Shown here one piece after another: positions 33,748 to 43,567 of a stretch of DNA of 64,000 nt (the first letter of the stretch is position 1; every line of letters starts with the position of its first letter). The notes under the pieces were generated by a model. The model did not search any database, was not told the origin of the DNA, and worked only from the letters and a program-made list of their open reading frames with translations. The position numbers were made by a program, and so were the translations under genes. Origin of the DNA: Polaromonas sp. (GTDB taxonomy: Bacteria; Pseudomonadota; Gammaproteobacteria; Burkholderiales; Burkholderiaceae_C); the NCBI GenBank assembly GCA_013823635.1, contig PNML01000001.1:1-64000 (forward strand), in the 5' to 3' direction.

Positions 33748-36700
33748 ATGTGGTTCACCCAGGTATCACTGCGCAATCCGGTCTTTGCGACCATGGTCAT
33801 GCTGGCCTTTGTGGTGATGGGGCTGTTCGCCTTTCAGCGCCTGCAGGTGGACCAGTTTCCCAACATCGACTTCCCGGTGGTGGTGGTCACCACCGAATAC
33901 CCGGGTGCGGCACCTGAAATTGTCGAGACCGAGGTCAGCCAGAAGGTCGAAGAGGCGGTCAACACCATCGCGGGCATCAACGCACTGACCTCGCGCAGCT
34001 ATGAAAGCCAGTCGGTGGTGGTGATCGAGTTTGGCCTGCACATCGAGGGGCGCAAAGCCGCCGAGGATGTGCGCGAAAAAATCGCCCTGCTCAAGCCCAG
34101 CCTGCGCACCGAGGTGAAAGAACCCCGCGTGCTGCGCTTTGACCCCGCCAGCCGCGCCATCTGGTCGGTGGCGGTGCTGCCGGATGCGGCCAGCACCACC
34201 CCACCCAACGCGGCCGAGCTGACCCAGTGGGCCGAAGAAACCCTGAAGAAGCGGCTGGAAAACGTGCGCGGCGTGGGTGCCGTGACCCTGGTGGGGGGCA
34301 CGCGCCGGGCCATCAACATCGAGCTGCGCCCGCAGGCCATGGAAGCCCTGGGCATTTCTGCCGACCAAATCGTGGCCGCCGTGCGCAACGAAAACCAGGA
34401 TGCCCCGCTGGGCACGCTGCGCACCCGCGACCAGGAGCGGGTGGTGCAGGTGCAGGCCCGCATGGACAACCCCACCGACTTTGCCCAGGTCATCGTGGCC
34501 CGGCGGGGCGGTCAGCCGGTGCGCCTGGGCCAGGTGGCCAAGGTGGTGGACGGCACGGTGGAGCAGGAAAACCTGGCGCTGTACAACGGCGAACGCACCT
34601 TGCTGCTGCAGGTGCAAAAAACCCAGGACGAAAACACCATTGCCGTGGTCAATGGGCTGCAGGCCACCTTCAAGGAGATGCAGGCCCAGCTGCCACCGGG
34701 TTTTCGGCTGCAGGAGGTGCAGGACGGCTCGCGCCCCATCCGGGTGGGGGTGAACAACGTGCGCCAGACGCTGATTGAGGGCGCCATCCTCACGGTGCTG
34801 ATCGTGTTTTTGTTCCTGAACTCGTGGCGCTCGACCATCATCACCGGGCTGACGCTGCCGATTGCGCTCATCGGCACCTTCATGGTGATGAACATGTTTG
34901 GCTTCACCATCAACATGATCACCCTCATGGCGCTGAGCCTGTGTGTGGGCCTGCTGATCGACGATGCCATCGTGGTGCGCGAAAACATCGTGCGCCACCT
35001 GCAAATGGGCAAATCCGCGTTCGACGCGGCCATGGACGGCACCAAGGAAATCGGGCTGGCCGTGCTGGCCACCACCTTGTCCATCGTGGCGGTGTTCCTG
35101 CCCATTGGTTTCATGGACGGCATCATCGGCAAGTTTTTCCACGAGTTCGGCATCACGGTGGCGGCGGCCATCCTGATTTCCATGTTCGTGAGCTTCACGC
35201 TGGACCCCATGCTGTCATCGGTGTGGCACGACCCGTCCGTGCACGGTCACGGGCAAGCCGCAGGTCCGCGCCAGGGCTGGTACGACCACAGCATTGGCCG
35301 CCTCACCGGCTGGATTGACCGCCTGCAGGACGACCTGGCCGAGGGCTACCAACGGGTGTTGGCCTGGGCGCTGCACCACCAGTTGGCCACCGTGCTGATG
35401 GCGGTGGGGGTGTTCGTGGGCAGCGTGGCCATGGTGCCGCTGCTGGGCACCGAGTTCGTGCCCAAGGCCGACTTTTCCGAAACCTCGCTCACCTTTCACA
35501 CACCCGCCGGTTCGTCGCTGGAGGCCACCGAGGCCAAGGCCCGCCAGGTGGAGGCCATTGTTCGCGACATGCCCGAGGTCCGCTACACACTGGCCACCAT
35601 CAACACTGGCAATGCCCAGGGCAAAATTTACGCCAACGCCTACATCCGGCTGGTGGACCGCCAGCTGCGCACGGCCAATGCCGACCAGCTCTCGGCCCGG
35701 TTGCGCGAACGCCTGCGCACGGTGGGTGGCATCAACGTCACCCATGTGGGTTTGCTGGACGCGGTGGGCGGCAACAAACAGGTGGAGTTTTCCCTGCAAG
35801 GACCTGACCTGCACGAGCTGGAGCGCCTGACCCGCCAGGTGATGGACCGCATCCGCCCCATCACCGGGCTGGTGGACCTGGACTCTTCCGTCAAACCCAA
35901 CAAACCCACCGTGGAACTGCACATGCGCTCGGACGCCGCCTCGGACGTGGGTGTGGGCGTGGCCAACCTCGCCAGCGCCCTGCGCACGCTGGTGGCCGGG
36001 CAGACCGTGGGCAACTGGCGGGCCGCCGACGACCAGACCTACGACGTGATCGTTCGCCTGGGCGCGGCCGACCGCCAGACCCCACAGGCGCTGGCCAAAC
36101 TGCCGCTGGTGGTGGGCTCACTGGCCGACGGCAGTGCCCGGGTGGTGCGCGTGGAGCAGGTGGCCGACGTGGTGGAATCCACCGGCGCCAACCAGATCAA
36201 CCGGCGCAGCCTGACGCGTGAGGTGTCCATCAACGCCAACGCATTTGCCCGCACGGCCGGCGAAGTCTCCAGCGACATCCGGCAGGTGCTGGAGTCCACG
36301 GCCTTTCCGCCCGGCTACCGCTACCAGTTCGGTGGCTCCACCAAAAACATGCAGGAGTCGTTCGGCTACGCCGTGTCCGCACTGGCCATGGGCGTCATCT
36401 TCATCTACATGATCCTGGCCAGCCAGTTCAAAAGCTTCCTGCAGCCCCTAGCGCTGATGACCTCGCTGCCGCTGACGCTGATCGGTGTGGTGCTGGCGCT
36501 CATGATGTTCCAGTCCAGCATGAGCATGTTCTCGGTCATCGGCATCATCATGCTCATGGGCCTGGTCACCAAAAACGCCATTTTGCTGGTGGACTTTGCC
36601 ATCCGCGCCCGGGAAGGCACACCCGACCACCCGCCCCTGAACCGCACCGACGCGCTGCTGATGGCCGCCAAGGTCAGGCTGCGCCCCATCCTCATGACCA

Positions 36701-36933
36701 CGCTGGCCATGGTGTTTGGCATGGTGCCACTGGCGTTTGCGCTGTCCGAAGGCTCGGAGCAACGCGCCCCCATGGGGCAGGCGGTCATTGGCGGGGTCAT
36801 CACCTCGTCGCTGCTCACGCTGGTGGTGGTGCCCGTGGTGTACTGCTACATGGACGACCTGGGCCAGTGGCTGCGCCGCCGCTTTCTGACCCGCCAGGCC
36901 ACACCGCCAGGCAACACGGGCACGGCCCGGTAA
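33748..36933 (+). CDS. RND efflux pump, inner-membrane transporter (HAE1/AcrB type)
   Basis: 1061 aa, full length, twelve membrane helices with two large periplasmic loops. N-terminal LRNPVFATMVMLAFVVMGLF and DQFPNIDFPVVVVTTEYPGA are typical of MdtB/MexF-like pumps. The proton-relay region in helix 4 is LSLCVGLLIDDAIVVRENIV, with two adjacent Asp residues. The repeat in the second half reads GIIMLMGLVTKNAILLVDFA. Substrates cannot be predicted; the adaptor and TetR genes are directly upstream. Confidence 0.95.
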   Translation: MWFTQVSLRNPVFATMVMLAFVVMGLFAFQRLQVDQFPNIDFPVVVVTTEYPGAAPEIVETEVSQKVEEAVNTIAGINALTSRSYESQSVVVIEFGLHIEGRKAAEDVREKIALLKPSLRTEVKEPRVLRFDPASRAIWSVAVLPDAASTTPPNAAELTQWAEETLKKRLENVRGVGAVTLVGGTRRAINIELRPQAMEALGISADQIVAAVRNENQDAPLGTLRTRDQERVVQVQARMDNPTDFAQVIVARRGGQPVRLGQVAKVVDGTVEQENLALYNGERTLLLQVQKTQDENTIAVVNGLQATFKEMQAQLPPGFRLQEVQDGSRPIRVGVNNVRQTLIEGAILTVLIVFLFLNSWRSTIITGLTLPIALIGTFMVMNMFGFTINMITLMALSLCVGLLIDDAIVVRENIVRHLQMGKSAFDAAMDGTKEIGLAVLATTLSIVAVFLPIGFMDGIIGKFFHEFGITVAAAILISMFVSFTLDPMLSSVWHDPSVHGHGQAAGPRQGWYDHSIGRLTGWIDRLQDDLAEGYQRVLAWALHHQLATVLMAVGVFVGSVAMVPLLGTEFVPKADFSETSLTFHTPAGSSLEATEAKARQVEAIVRDMPEVRYTLATINTGNAQGKIYANAYIRLVDRQLRTANADQLSARLRERLRTVGGINVTHVGLLDAVGGNKQVEFSLQGPDLHELERLTRQVMDRIRPITGLVDLDSSVKPNKPTVELHMRSDAASDVGVGVANLASALRTLVAGQTVGNWRAADDQTYDVIVRLGAADRQTPQALAKLPLVVGSLADGSARVVRVEQVADVVESTGANQINRRSLTREVSINANAFARTAGEVSSDIRQVLESTAFPPGYRYQFGGSTKNMQESFGYAVSALAMGVIFIYMILASQFKSFLQPLALMTSLPLTLIGVVLALMMFQSSMSMFSVIGIIMLMGLVTKNAILLVDFAIRAREGTPDHPPLNRTDALLMAAKVRLRPILMTTLAMVFGMVPLAFALSEGSEQRAPMGQAVIGGVITSSLLTLVVVPVVYCYMDDLGQWLRRRFLTRQATPPGNTGTAR

Positions 36934-36973
36934 AATTGGTGTGGTCCAGCAAACATACCCACCGGAGTATAAA

Positions 36974-37687
36974 ATGAGCACAATGCAAGCCGTTCAAACC
37001 GCCCCTGCCTTCGACGTTGACAAAGCCCGCTTCAACATGATCGAGCAACAGGTCCGCCCCTGGGACGTGGCCGACTCCGTGGTGCTGGGCCTCCTCAAGG
37101 ACATCCCGCGCGAGGTGTTCACGCCCGAGGCCTACCAGTCCCTGGCGTTTGCCGACCTGGACCTGCCCCTGTCCAGCCCCGCCGTGGACGGTGAATGCAT
37201 GCTGCCGCCCAAGGTGCAGGCCCGTGTGGCCCAGGACTTGGCCGTGCAACCCAGCGACAAGGTGCTGCACATTGGCACGGGTTCGGGCTTCATGGCCGCC
37301 CTGCTGGGTCGTCAGGCGCAGCAGGTGCTGAGCCTGGAAATCAACCCCGCCTTGGCCAAAACGGCCGCAGCCAACCTGCAGCGCGCCGGCATCACCAACG
37401 TGAACGTGCGCTGCGCCGATGCCGCGGCCCATGGTTTCAAGGCCTGCGCCGACGAGGCACGCTACGACGTGGTGGTGGTCAGCGGCTCCTTGGCCGAAGT
37501 GCCCCAAGCCCTGCTGGACATGCTCAAGGTGGGTGGCCGCTTCTTCGCCTTTGTGGGGGACGAGCCCATCATGCGCGCCACCCTGGTCACCCGCGCCAGC
37601 GACTCCGCCTTCACCACCGAGCAGCCTTGGGACTATGTCGCACCCCGCATGAAGAACTTTCCCCGGCCATCGGCCTTCCGGTTCTGA
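36974..37687 (+). CDS. Protein-L-isoaspartate O-methyltransferase-like protein (second paralogue)
   Basis: 237 aa, ATG 36974 after GGAG. SAM-binding motif VLHIGTGSGFMAALLGRQAQ is the Pcm type. The substrate loop ([11 protein letters not shown] in Pcm proper) is replaced by DLDLPLSSPAVDGECMLPPK, so isoaspartyl repair activity is doubtful. A member of the Pcm superfamily usually found immediately before a rhodanese gene and tolC in Burkholderiales. The true Pcm is at 17.7 kb. Confidence 0.85.
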   Translation: MSTMQAVQTAPAFDVDKARFNMIEQQVRPWDVADSVVLGLLKDIPREVFTPEAYQSLAFADLDLPLSSPAVDGECMLPPKVQARVAQDLAVQPSDKVLHIGTGSGFMAALLGRQAQQVLSLEINPALAKTAAANLQRAGITNVNVRCADAAAHGFKACADEARYDVVVVSGSLAEVPQALLDMLKVGGRFFAFVGDEPIMRATLVTRASDSAFTTEQPWDYVAPRMKNFPRPSAFRF

Positions 37688-37700
37688 GGACACACGCACC

Positions 37701-38060
37701 ATGATGCAGCTGCAAGTGGGTCAGGTCGCGGACTGGGCCAAACAGATGGGCACCCAACACCCCGGGCACACACCCCTGGTGCTGGATGTGCGCGAACCCT
37801 GGGAACTGCAAACCGCCGCCATCGCCAACGACCCGGCCACCAACGGCTTCCAGGTGCTGCACATGCCCATGCGCACCGTGCCCGCCCGCTACCTGGAGCT
37901 GGACAAGCACCAGCCCGTGGCCTGCCTGTGCCACCACGGTGCGCGCAGCATGCAGGTGGCCATGTTCCTGGAAAACAACGGCTTCACGCAGGTGGTCAAC
38001 ATCCAGGGCGGCATCCACGCCTGGGCCACCGAGGTGGACGCCCGCGTTCCCCTGTACTGA
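37701..38060 (+). CDS. Rhodanese-like domain protein
   Basis: 119 aa, single rhodanese domain. LVLDVREPWEL near residue 26 and the active-site loop CHHGARS with the catalytic Cys and closing Arg, then VVNIQGGIHAWA. Probably handles sulfane sulfur; the physiological acceptor is unknown. It sits 13 bp after the methyltransferase-like gene and 38 bp before tolC, all one strand. Confidence 0.9.
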   Translation: MMQLQVGQVADWAKQMGTQHPGHTPLVLDVREPWELQTAAIANDPATNGFQVLHMPMRTVPARYLELDKHQPVACLCHHGARSMQVAMFLENNGFTQVVNIQGGIHAWATEVDARVPLY

Positions 38061-38098
38061 AGTCACCAGCCCCTCCCCACACCAGCCAGAGACCCGAC

Positions 38099-39493
38099 AT
38101 GATGACCCTGCCCCGCCCGACCGCTGCCCCCACTTCCGCCCCGCCCGTCCCCGGAGCGCGCCAGGCGGTCCTGCGCCGCACCCCTGTGGCAGCGGCATGG
38201 GCCATGGCCGCCACACTGTCGGTCCTGTCGGGCGGCGCACACGCTCAGTCGCTGGTGGACCTGTTCGAATCGGCAAGGGGCTTCGACGCCACCTTCCAGG
38301 CGGCCAAGGCCAGCAACGACGCCGCCCAGGCCAAGGCCGAGCAGGCCCGCGCCGGCCTGCTGCCAACGGTGGGGCTGAGCAGCAGCGTGAGCCGCGCCAA
38401 CGTGGACAACGCAGCCCCCGTGGCCGACCGCAGCTTCGGTAGCCAGAGCGTGGCCGTGGCCGCCAGCCAACCCCTGTACCGCCCCGCCAACCGGCTGGTG
38501 TTCGAACAAGGGCAAAAATCACTGCAAGTGGCCCAAGCCCAGCTGCTGGCTGCCGAGCAAGACCTGATCGTGCGCACCACCCAGGCGTATTTCGACGTGC
38601 TGGCCGCGCAGGACACCCTCACCTTCGTGAACGCCCAAAAGGCGGCGGTGGCCGAACAATTGGCTGCGGCCAAGCGCAACTTTGAGGTGGGCACCTCCAC
38701 CGTCACCGATTCCCGCGAGGCCCAGGCCCGTTTCGATCTGGTGCTGGCCCAGGAAATTGCGGCCGAGAATGACCTGCGCGTGAAAAAGCTCGCCCTCGAC
38801 ACCCTGGTGGGCAAGTCGGGCACCAGCCCCCTGCCGCTGGCACTGCCGGTGGACCTGCCGGTGGCCACACCCGATGACGTGACCCACTGGGTCAAGCTGG
38901 CCGAAACCGGTCACCCCAGCGTGCAGCAGGCCAGCACCGCACTGGAAATTGCCCAGATGGAAACCCGCAAGGCCGAGGCGGGTCACGGCCCCACCGTCGA
39001 CCTGACGGCCCAGTACCAGATGGCGCGGGCCCCTTCGTCCACCACGGGCATCACCGGGCGCAGCAACACCGCCAGCGTGGGGGTTCAGCTGAACCTGCCC
39101 CTGTTCGCCGGCTATGCCATCCAGAACCGCGTCAAGGAAACCCTGGCGCTGGAAGACAAGGCCCGCGCCGACCTGGACGCCGCCCGGCGCGCGGTGGCCC
39201 AGGCCACCCGCACGGCCTTTTTTGGTGTGCAGTCGGGCAAAGGGCAGGTGCGCGCACTCGAAGCCGCTGAGGCCTCCAGCCAGAGCGCCCTGGATGCCAA
39301 CAAGCTGGGCTACCAAGTGGGTGTGCGCATCAACATCGATGTGCTCAACGCACAAAGCCAGCTGTTCCAGACCAAACGCGACCTGGCCAAGGCCCGCTAC
39401 GACGTGCTGGTGGGCGGGCTCAAACTGCGCCAGGCCAGCGGCACACTGGTGGCGGACGACCTGAACCGGGTCAATGCCCTGATCAAACACTGA
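38099..39493 (+). CDS. tolC: TolC-type outer membrane channel protein
   Basis: 464 aa. The signal peptide ends AHAQ (about residue 50 after a long N-region). Two OEP repeats are visible, with long amphipathic helices (RTTQAYFDVLAAQDTLTFVN and TRTAFFGVQSGKGQVRALEA) and the LNLPLFAGYAIQNRVKETLA strand region. It forms the outer-membrane exit for RND and type I pumps. A start at 38102 is equally possible. Confidence 0.92.
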   Translation: MMTLPRPTAAPTSAPPVPGARQAVLRRTPVAAAWAMAATLSVLSGGAHAQSLVDLFESARGFDATFQAAKASNDAAQAKAEQARAGLLPTVGLSSSVSRANVDNAAPVADRSFGSQSVAVAASQPLYRPANRLVFEQGQKSLQVAQAQLLAAEQDLIVRTTQAYFDVLAAQDTLTFVNAQKAAVAEQLAAAKRNFEVGTSTVTDSREAQARFDLVLAQEIAAENDLRVKKLALDTLVGKSGTSPLPLALPVDLPVATPDDVTHWVKLAETGHPSVQQASTALEIAQMETRKAEAGHGPTVDLTAQYQMARAPSSTTGITGRSNTASVGVQLNLPLFAGYAIQNRVKETLALEDKARADLDAARRAVAQATRTAFFGVQSGKGQVRALEAAEASSQSALDANKLGYQVGVRINIDVLNAQSQLFQTKRDLAKARYDVLVGGLKLRQASGTLVADDLNRVNALIKH

Positions 39494-39521
39494 GCCGCGG
39501 CGGCACCGCCGCAGCATCCGT

Positions 39522-40946
39522 TCAGCCCGCTTGAACGGACCGATCCGCCGCTGGGTGCGGCAACAGGGACGCCACCGCCTCGGCGGTGGCCGCCGCAGCG
39601 CCCTGGTGAGACCGTGAAAACCGCTGCGCTGCATCCTTGGCGACCTGCCGCTGGTCCGGACTGGCCAGCCACGCCACCGCTGCGCGCAGGCCTTGGGCCA
39701 TGTCAGACACCCGCCGGGCCGCGCCTGCGGTTTCGGCCTGGTCGGCGGCCTCGGCAAAATTGAAGGTGTGGGGGCCCATCACCACCGGGCAGGCACAGGC
39801 GGCGGCCTCGATCAGGTTCTGGCCACCCAGGGGCTCAAAGCTGCCCCCCAGCAAGGCGACATCCGCCAGGCTGTAGTACAGCGCCATTTCCCCCAGCGAA
39901 TCGCCCAGCCAGATGCTGCCCTGTGTGGGTGCCACCGCTGCCCCGCGTGTCAGCTGCTCGCCCCATTGGGTCCGGCGCTCGCACACCCAGCCAGCGGCCT
40001 CGATGAGCCCGGCCACCGCCCCGAACCGCTGGGGGTGCCGGGGCACCACCAGCCACTGGATGTCGGAAACATCAAAATCAGTAGCTGATTGTTCAATACC
40101 ATCAAGCGACAGAGACCTTATTTGCTTTAAAAACAGTGCCTCTTCCCCTTCCCGTGAGCTGGCCAGCAGCACCACCGGCCGCGCCAGACGCTGGCGCCAC
40201 CGCTGCCCCTGGGCGCACTGCGCGGCATCGGGCTGGGCATCAAACTTCAGGTTGCCCCACACGCCGTTGACCCGGGCGCCCAGGCTGGCCAGGCGCTCGG
40301 CATCGCGCGGCGTCTGGGCCAACACGGTGGCCAGGCCCGCGTATGCCGGGCGGGACAGCCAGCGCAAACGCTGGCCCTGCCGCCAGGAGCGCTCGTTCAA
40401 GCGCGCGTTGACCAGCGCCAGTGGCACCCCTTGCCGCTGGCAGGCCTGCACCAGGCAGGGCCAAATTTCGGTCTCCATGAGCACGCCCACGCTGGGGCGA
40501 CAGTGCCGCAAGAACCCTTGCACCGCGGCCGGGTCGTCCCATGGCAACCAGGTTTGGGCGTCACCGGGCAACAGGTGGCGACTGCCCTCGGCCCAGCCCG
40601 TGGCCGTGCTGTGCGTCAGCAACAAACGCATGCCCGGCAGCGCCTGGCGCAGGGCGGGCAGCAGGGTGGCCGCGGCGCGGGCTTCCCCCAAGGACACGGC
40701 GTGCACCCACACCCGGGGGCCTGTGGCGTCCGTGGCTTCGGCTTCCACACCGGTGCCATACACCCCGAACCTGGCCTGCACGGCGTGGGCGTACCCAGGC
40801 TCACTGACGGCACGGCGCGCCAGTTTGCGCCGCAGCAGTGGGCGCGCCAGGCGCATGGCACGCCCATACAGCCACAGGCTGGCGCGCTCCAGCCAGGTGG
40901 GCGCACGGGTGGAGGACGGGTCGGACACGCGGAACGGGCCTGGCAT
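39522..40946 (-). CDS. waaA: 3-deoxy-D-manno-octulosonic acid (Kdo) transferase
   Basis: 474 aa from ATG 40946; the ATG overlaps the stop of the glycosyltransferase gene (TGATG). An N-terminal amphipathic anchor is followed by a GT-B fold with WVHAVSLGEARAAATLLPAL, LMETEIWPCLVQACQRQGVP and NLKFD. The C-terminal part has LLGGSFEPLGGQNLIEAAAC, followed by ACPVVMGPHTFNF. It adds Kdo to lipid A precursor at the inner membrane. Residues about 271-293 derive from repeat copy G. Convergent with tolC. Confidence 0.94.
   Translation of the reverse strand: MPGPFRVSDPSSTRAPTWLERASLWLYGRAMRLARPLLRRKLARRAVSEPGYAHAVQARFGVYGTGVEAEATDATGPRVWVHAVSLGEARAAATLLPALRQALPGMRLLLTHSTATGWAEGSRHLLPGDAQTWLPWDDPAAVQGFLRHCRPSVGVLMETEIWPCLVQACQRQGVPLALVNARLNERSWRQGQRLRWLSRPAYAGLATVLAQTPRDAERLASLGARVNGVWGNLKFDAQPDAAQCAQGQRWRQRLARPVVLLASSREGEEALFLKQIRSLSLDGIEQSATDFDVSDIQWLVVPRHPQRFGAVAGLIEAAGWVCERRTQWGEQLTRGAAVAPTQGSIWLGDSLGEMALYYSLADVALLGGSFEPLGGQNLIEAAACACPVVMGPHTFNFAEAADQAETAGAARRVSDMAQGLRAAVAWLASPDQRQVAKDAAQRFSRSHQGAAAATAEAVASLLPHPAADRSVQAG
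40073..40132 (+). repeat. AT-rich interspersed repeat, copy G, inside waaA
   Basis: TAGC (40082-40085), 19 nt, AGCG (40105-40108), T-rich tail. Antisense to waaA and in frame, encoding LSLDGIEQSATDF, similar to copy C in rlmD. Confidence 0.65.
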
Positions 40947-42016
40947 CAGGCCGCCGTAGCCCACAGCTGTTGGTACACACGGCCAATGCCGTCGGCCTCG
41001 GCCTGCAGGGAAAACTGCTGGCTGACCCGTTCGCGCGCGCGTTGCCCTGTGGCACGGGTCCGCTCCGAGTCGGTCAGCAGCTGGTCCAGGGCATGGGCCA
41101 GGGCGGCGGCGTCGCCGGTGGGCACCAGAAGGCCCTCCTGACCCGGGGTGATCAGCTCTTCAAACGCCCCGGTTCGGGAACACACCAGTGCGCAACCGGT
41201 GGCGGCGGCCTCAAAGGGCGTCAAACCAAACGGTTCGTAGCGGGGGCAGGCCACGCACACCAGGCAGCGCTGGTACCAGCGGTGCACCTCACCCGCCGGC
41301 ACCTCGCCCAAAAACACCAGGCGCTCGCTCAGCCCGGCTGAGGCAATGCGCTCTTTCAGGGCGGACTCATAGGCACGGTGCTGTGGCTGCGCCAGCCCGG
41401 CGATGATGGCCGTCACCTCGGGGTAGCGGGGCAGCACGGCCAGCAGCGCATCCACAAACACGTCGGTGCCTTTGTCCGGCCGCACGCGGCCAAACACGCC
41501 CACCCCCCAGCGGCCCGGCAGGCCGCTGTCTGCCCAGGCATGGGTTTTGTCCACGGGGGCAAAACGGGTCAGATCGATGCCGTGGTGCACCACGCCGGTG
41601 GTGTTGGGCACACAGTCTGCCGCCTTCTGGGTGGTGGCAATGACCGCGTCCATGCGTGATATCAGCCAGCGCGGGAAGGCGCCGTGCACATGCTGCGCGG
41701 CCGAGGTGAACACCAGGCGCACCGGCAGGCGCAACACGTCGCGCGCCCACAAACCAGCCAGCATTTCGTGGTCGCGGCGCACATGCCAGATGCGGAAAGG
41801 CCGCCCGGGCGGTGGCCGGCGCGACACGCGAATGGCTTCGCCCAGGCGCATGCCCACCACCCCGTTGGACTGCGTGGTGCCGCAGTAACCCAGCGCCCAC
41901 TGCGTCATCTGCAACGGCACCAGTGCGTTCACGGTGGCAGACACGCCGGTGTAGCGCTTTTTCAGGTTGAACACGATGACTTCGGGGTCAGCGCTGAGTC
42001 CGGGGTGCAAGGGCAT
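40946..42016 (-). CDS. Glycosyltransferase family 4, LPS core type
   Basis: 356 aa, ATG 42016. GT-B with VGVFGRVRPDKGTDVFVDAL and the donor-site EX7E region PRYEPFGLTPFEAAATGCAL. The acceptor side begins VIVFNLKKRYTGVSATVNAL. It is translationally coupled to waaA, so it probably adds an inner-core sugar to lipopolysaccharide; sugar identity unknown. Confidence 0.85.
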   Translation of the reverse strand: MPLHPGLSADPEVIVFNLKKRYTGVSATVNALVPLQMTQWALGYCGTTQSNGVVGMRLGEAIRVSRRPPPGRPFRIWHVRRDHEMLAGLWARDVLRLPVRLVFTSAAQHVHGAFPRWLISRMDAVIATTQKAADCVPNTTGVVHHGIDLTRFAPVDKTHAWADSGLPGRWGVGVFGRVRPDKGTDVFVDALLAVLPRYPEVTAIIAGLAQPQHRAYESALKERIASAGLSERLVFLGEVPAGEVHRWYQRCLVCVACPRYEPFGLTPFEAAATGCALVCSRTGAFEELITPGQEGLLVPTGDAAALAHALDQLLTDSERTRATGQRARERVSQQFSLQAEADGIGRVYQQLWATAA

Positions 42017-42049
42017 GGAAAAGGGCCGTCGGGGATGGGGGTGGGCCAG

Positions 42050-43429
42050 TCAGTGGGCGGCGCTGCCCACCACGGCATCGGGTTTGACGCTGCGCAGCAG
42101 GGCCAGCATGTCGGTCTCGATGCGGTGCAGCGCCTCGGGCGTGTGGCCCTCGAAGCGCAGCACCAGCACCGGCGTGGTGTTGGACGCGCGGATCAGGCCG
42201 AAGCCGTCCGGCCAGTCCACCCGCAGGCCGTCGATGGTGCTCACTTTGGCCGGCGCGGCAAATTGGGCCTGCTGCAAGCGCGTCACCAGGGTGTGGGGCT
42301 CGCCCTCGGCGCAGGCCACGTTGAGCTCGGGCGTGCTGTGGCTGGTGGGCAGGGCCTCCAGCACGGCGCTGGGGTCGTCGTGGCGGCTGAGGATTTCCAG
42401 CATGCGGGCACCCGCATAGGTGCCGTCGTCGAACCCGTACCAGCGCTCCTTGAAAAAGATGTGGCCACTCATTTCACCACCCAGCGGTGAATCCACCTCC
42501 TTCATGCGCGCCTTGATGAGCGAATGGCCGGTTTTGAACATCTCGGCCACGCCACCCGCCGCCTCGATGGCCGGGGCCAGCCGTTGCGTGCACTTGACGT
42601 CGAACAGGATGGTGCCGCCGGGCACGCGCGACAGCACGTCCTGCGCAAACAGCATCATCTGGCGGTCGGGGTAAATGTTGTTGCCGTGGCGGGTGATCAG
42701 GCCCAGCCGGTCGCCGTCGCCGTCAAAGGCCAGGCCCAGGTCGGCACCGGTGCTGGCCAACGCGGCCATCAGGTCGCGCAGGTTTTCGGGCTTGCTGGGG
42801 TCGGGGTGGTGGTTGGGGAAGTTGCCGTCCACCTCGCTGAACAGCTCAACCACCTCGCAACCCAACGCCCGGAAGATACCGGGTGCCGAGGCACCGGCCA
42901 CACCGTTGCCACTGTCCACCACAATTTTCAGGGGGCGGGCCAGCCGGATGTCGGACACGATGCGCTGGGCATAGTCTTCGTCAATCCGCACCTGGCTGAT
43001 GCTGCCACCGGCTTGCAACACCCAGCTTTCCGCCTCCATGGTGTGGCGCAACTGCTGGATGTCTTCCCCGTAAATGGCCTTGCCCGCCAGCACCATCTTG
43101 AACCCGTTGTGGTCTTTGGGGTTGTGGCTGCCGGTGACCTGTATGCCACTGCGGCACAGGGTGTTGGCCGCAAAGTACAGCATGGGCGTGGTGACCATGC
43201 CCACGTCAATCACCTGGATGCCGGCGGCCACCAGACCGCGCATGAGCGCCCGGCTAAGGGCCGGGCCGGTGAGGCGGCCATCGCGGCCCACGGCCACCGT
43301 GGTCTCGCCCGCGGCGCGAGCCGCCGTGCCAAAGGCCTTGCCCAGGGCTTCGGCCACCGCCTCGTTCAGTGCGGTGGGAACCACACCCCGGATGTCGTAG
43401 GCCTTGAATACGGAAGTGACCAGCTGCAT
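42050..43429 (-). CDS. Phosphomannomutase/phosphoglucomutase
   Basis: 459 aa from ATG 43429. Alpha-D-phosphohexomutase (AlgC/ManB type): phosphoserine Ser101 in VTGSHNPKDHNG, metal-binding LAFDGDGDRLG, the sugar-binding GEMSGHIFF, and the C-terminal phosphate-binding RASNTTPVLVLRFEG. It supplies mannose-1-P or glucose-1-P for LPS and exopolysaccharide. A separate glmM lies at 47.5 kb. It ends 33 bp before the glycosyltransferase start, same strand. Confidence 0.92.
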   Translation of the reverse strand: MQLVTSVFKAYDIRGVVPTALNEAVAEALGKAFGTAARAAGETTVAVGRDGRLTGPALSRALMRGLVAAGIQVIDVGMVTTPMLYFAANTLCRSGIQVTGSHNPKDHNGFKMVLAGKAIYGEDIQQLRHTMEAESWVLQAGGSISQVRIDEDYAQRIVSDIRLARPLKIVVDSGNGVAGASAPGIFRALGCEVVELFSEVDGNFPNHHPDPSKPENLRDLMAALASTGADLGLAFDGDGDRLGLITRHGNNIYPDRQMMLFAQDVLSRVPGGTILFDVKCTQRLAPAIEAAGGVAEMFKTGHSLIKARMKEVDSPLGGEMSGHIFFKERWYGFDDGTYAGARMLEILSRHDDPSAVLEALPTSHSTPELNVACAEGEPHTLVTRLQQAQFAAPAKVSTIDGLRVDWPDGFGLIRASNTTPVLVLRFEGHTPEALHRIETDMLALLRSVKPDAVVGSAAH

Positions 43430-43567
43430 GACAAAAAACCCCTGTGTGTTGTGAATGACCCTGCGCCTGCGCTTGAAAGCGTGCGCGCGAATTGTAGGCG
43501 GGCCACCCTGGCAACCACAGGTCCGAAAACGGCCAATGCGGCGGCCAGCCCTCTGTACCATGCCCCC

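Noticed and set aside
37701..38060. Rhodanese and Pcm-like genes as part of the RND efflux operon
   Set aside because: A 40-bp gap with its own Shine-Dalgarno and conserved linkage to tolC/waaA from memory suggests a separate unit; co-transcription cannot be excluded.
42524..43567. Long upstream extension of the Ada-AlkA reading frame across the phosphohexomutase gene
   Set aside because: The extension is antisense to an intact enzyme gene and has low-complexity composition. The ATG at 43568 begins the recognisable Ada domain.
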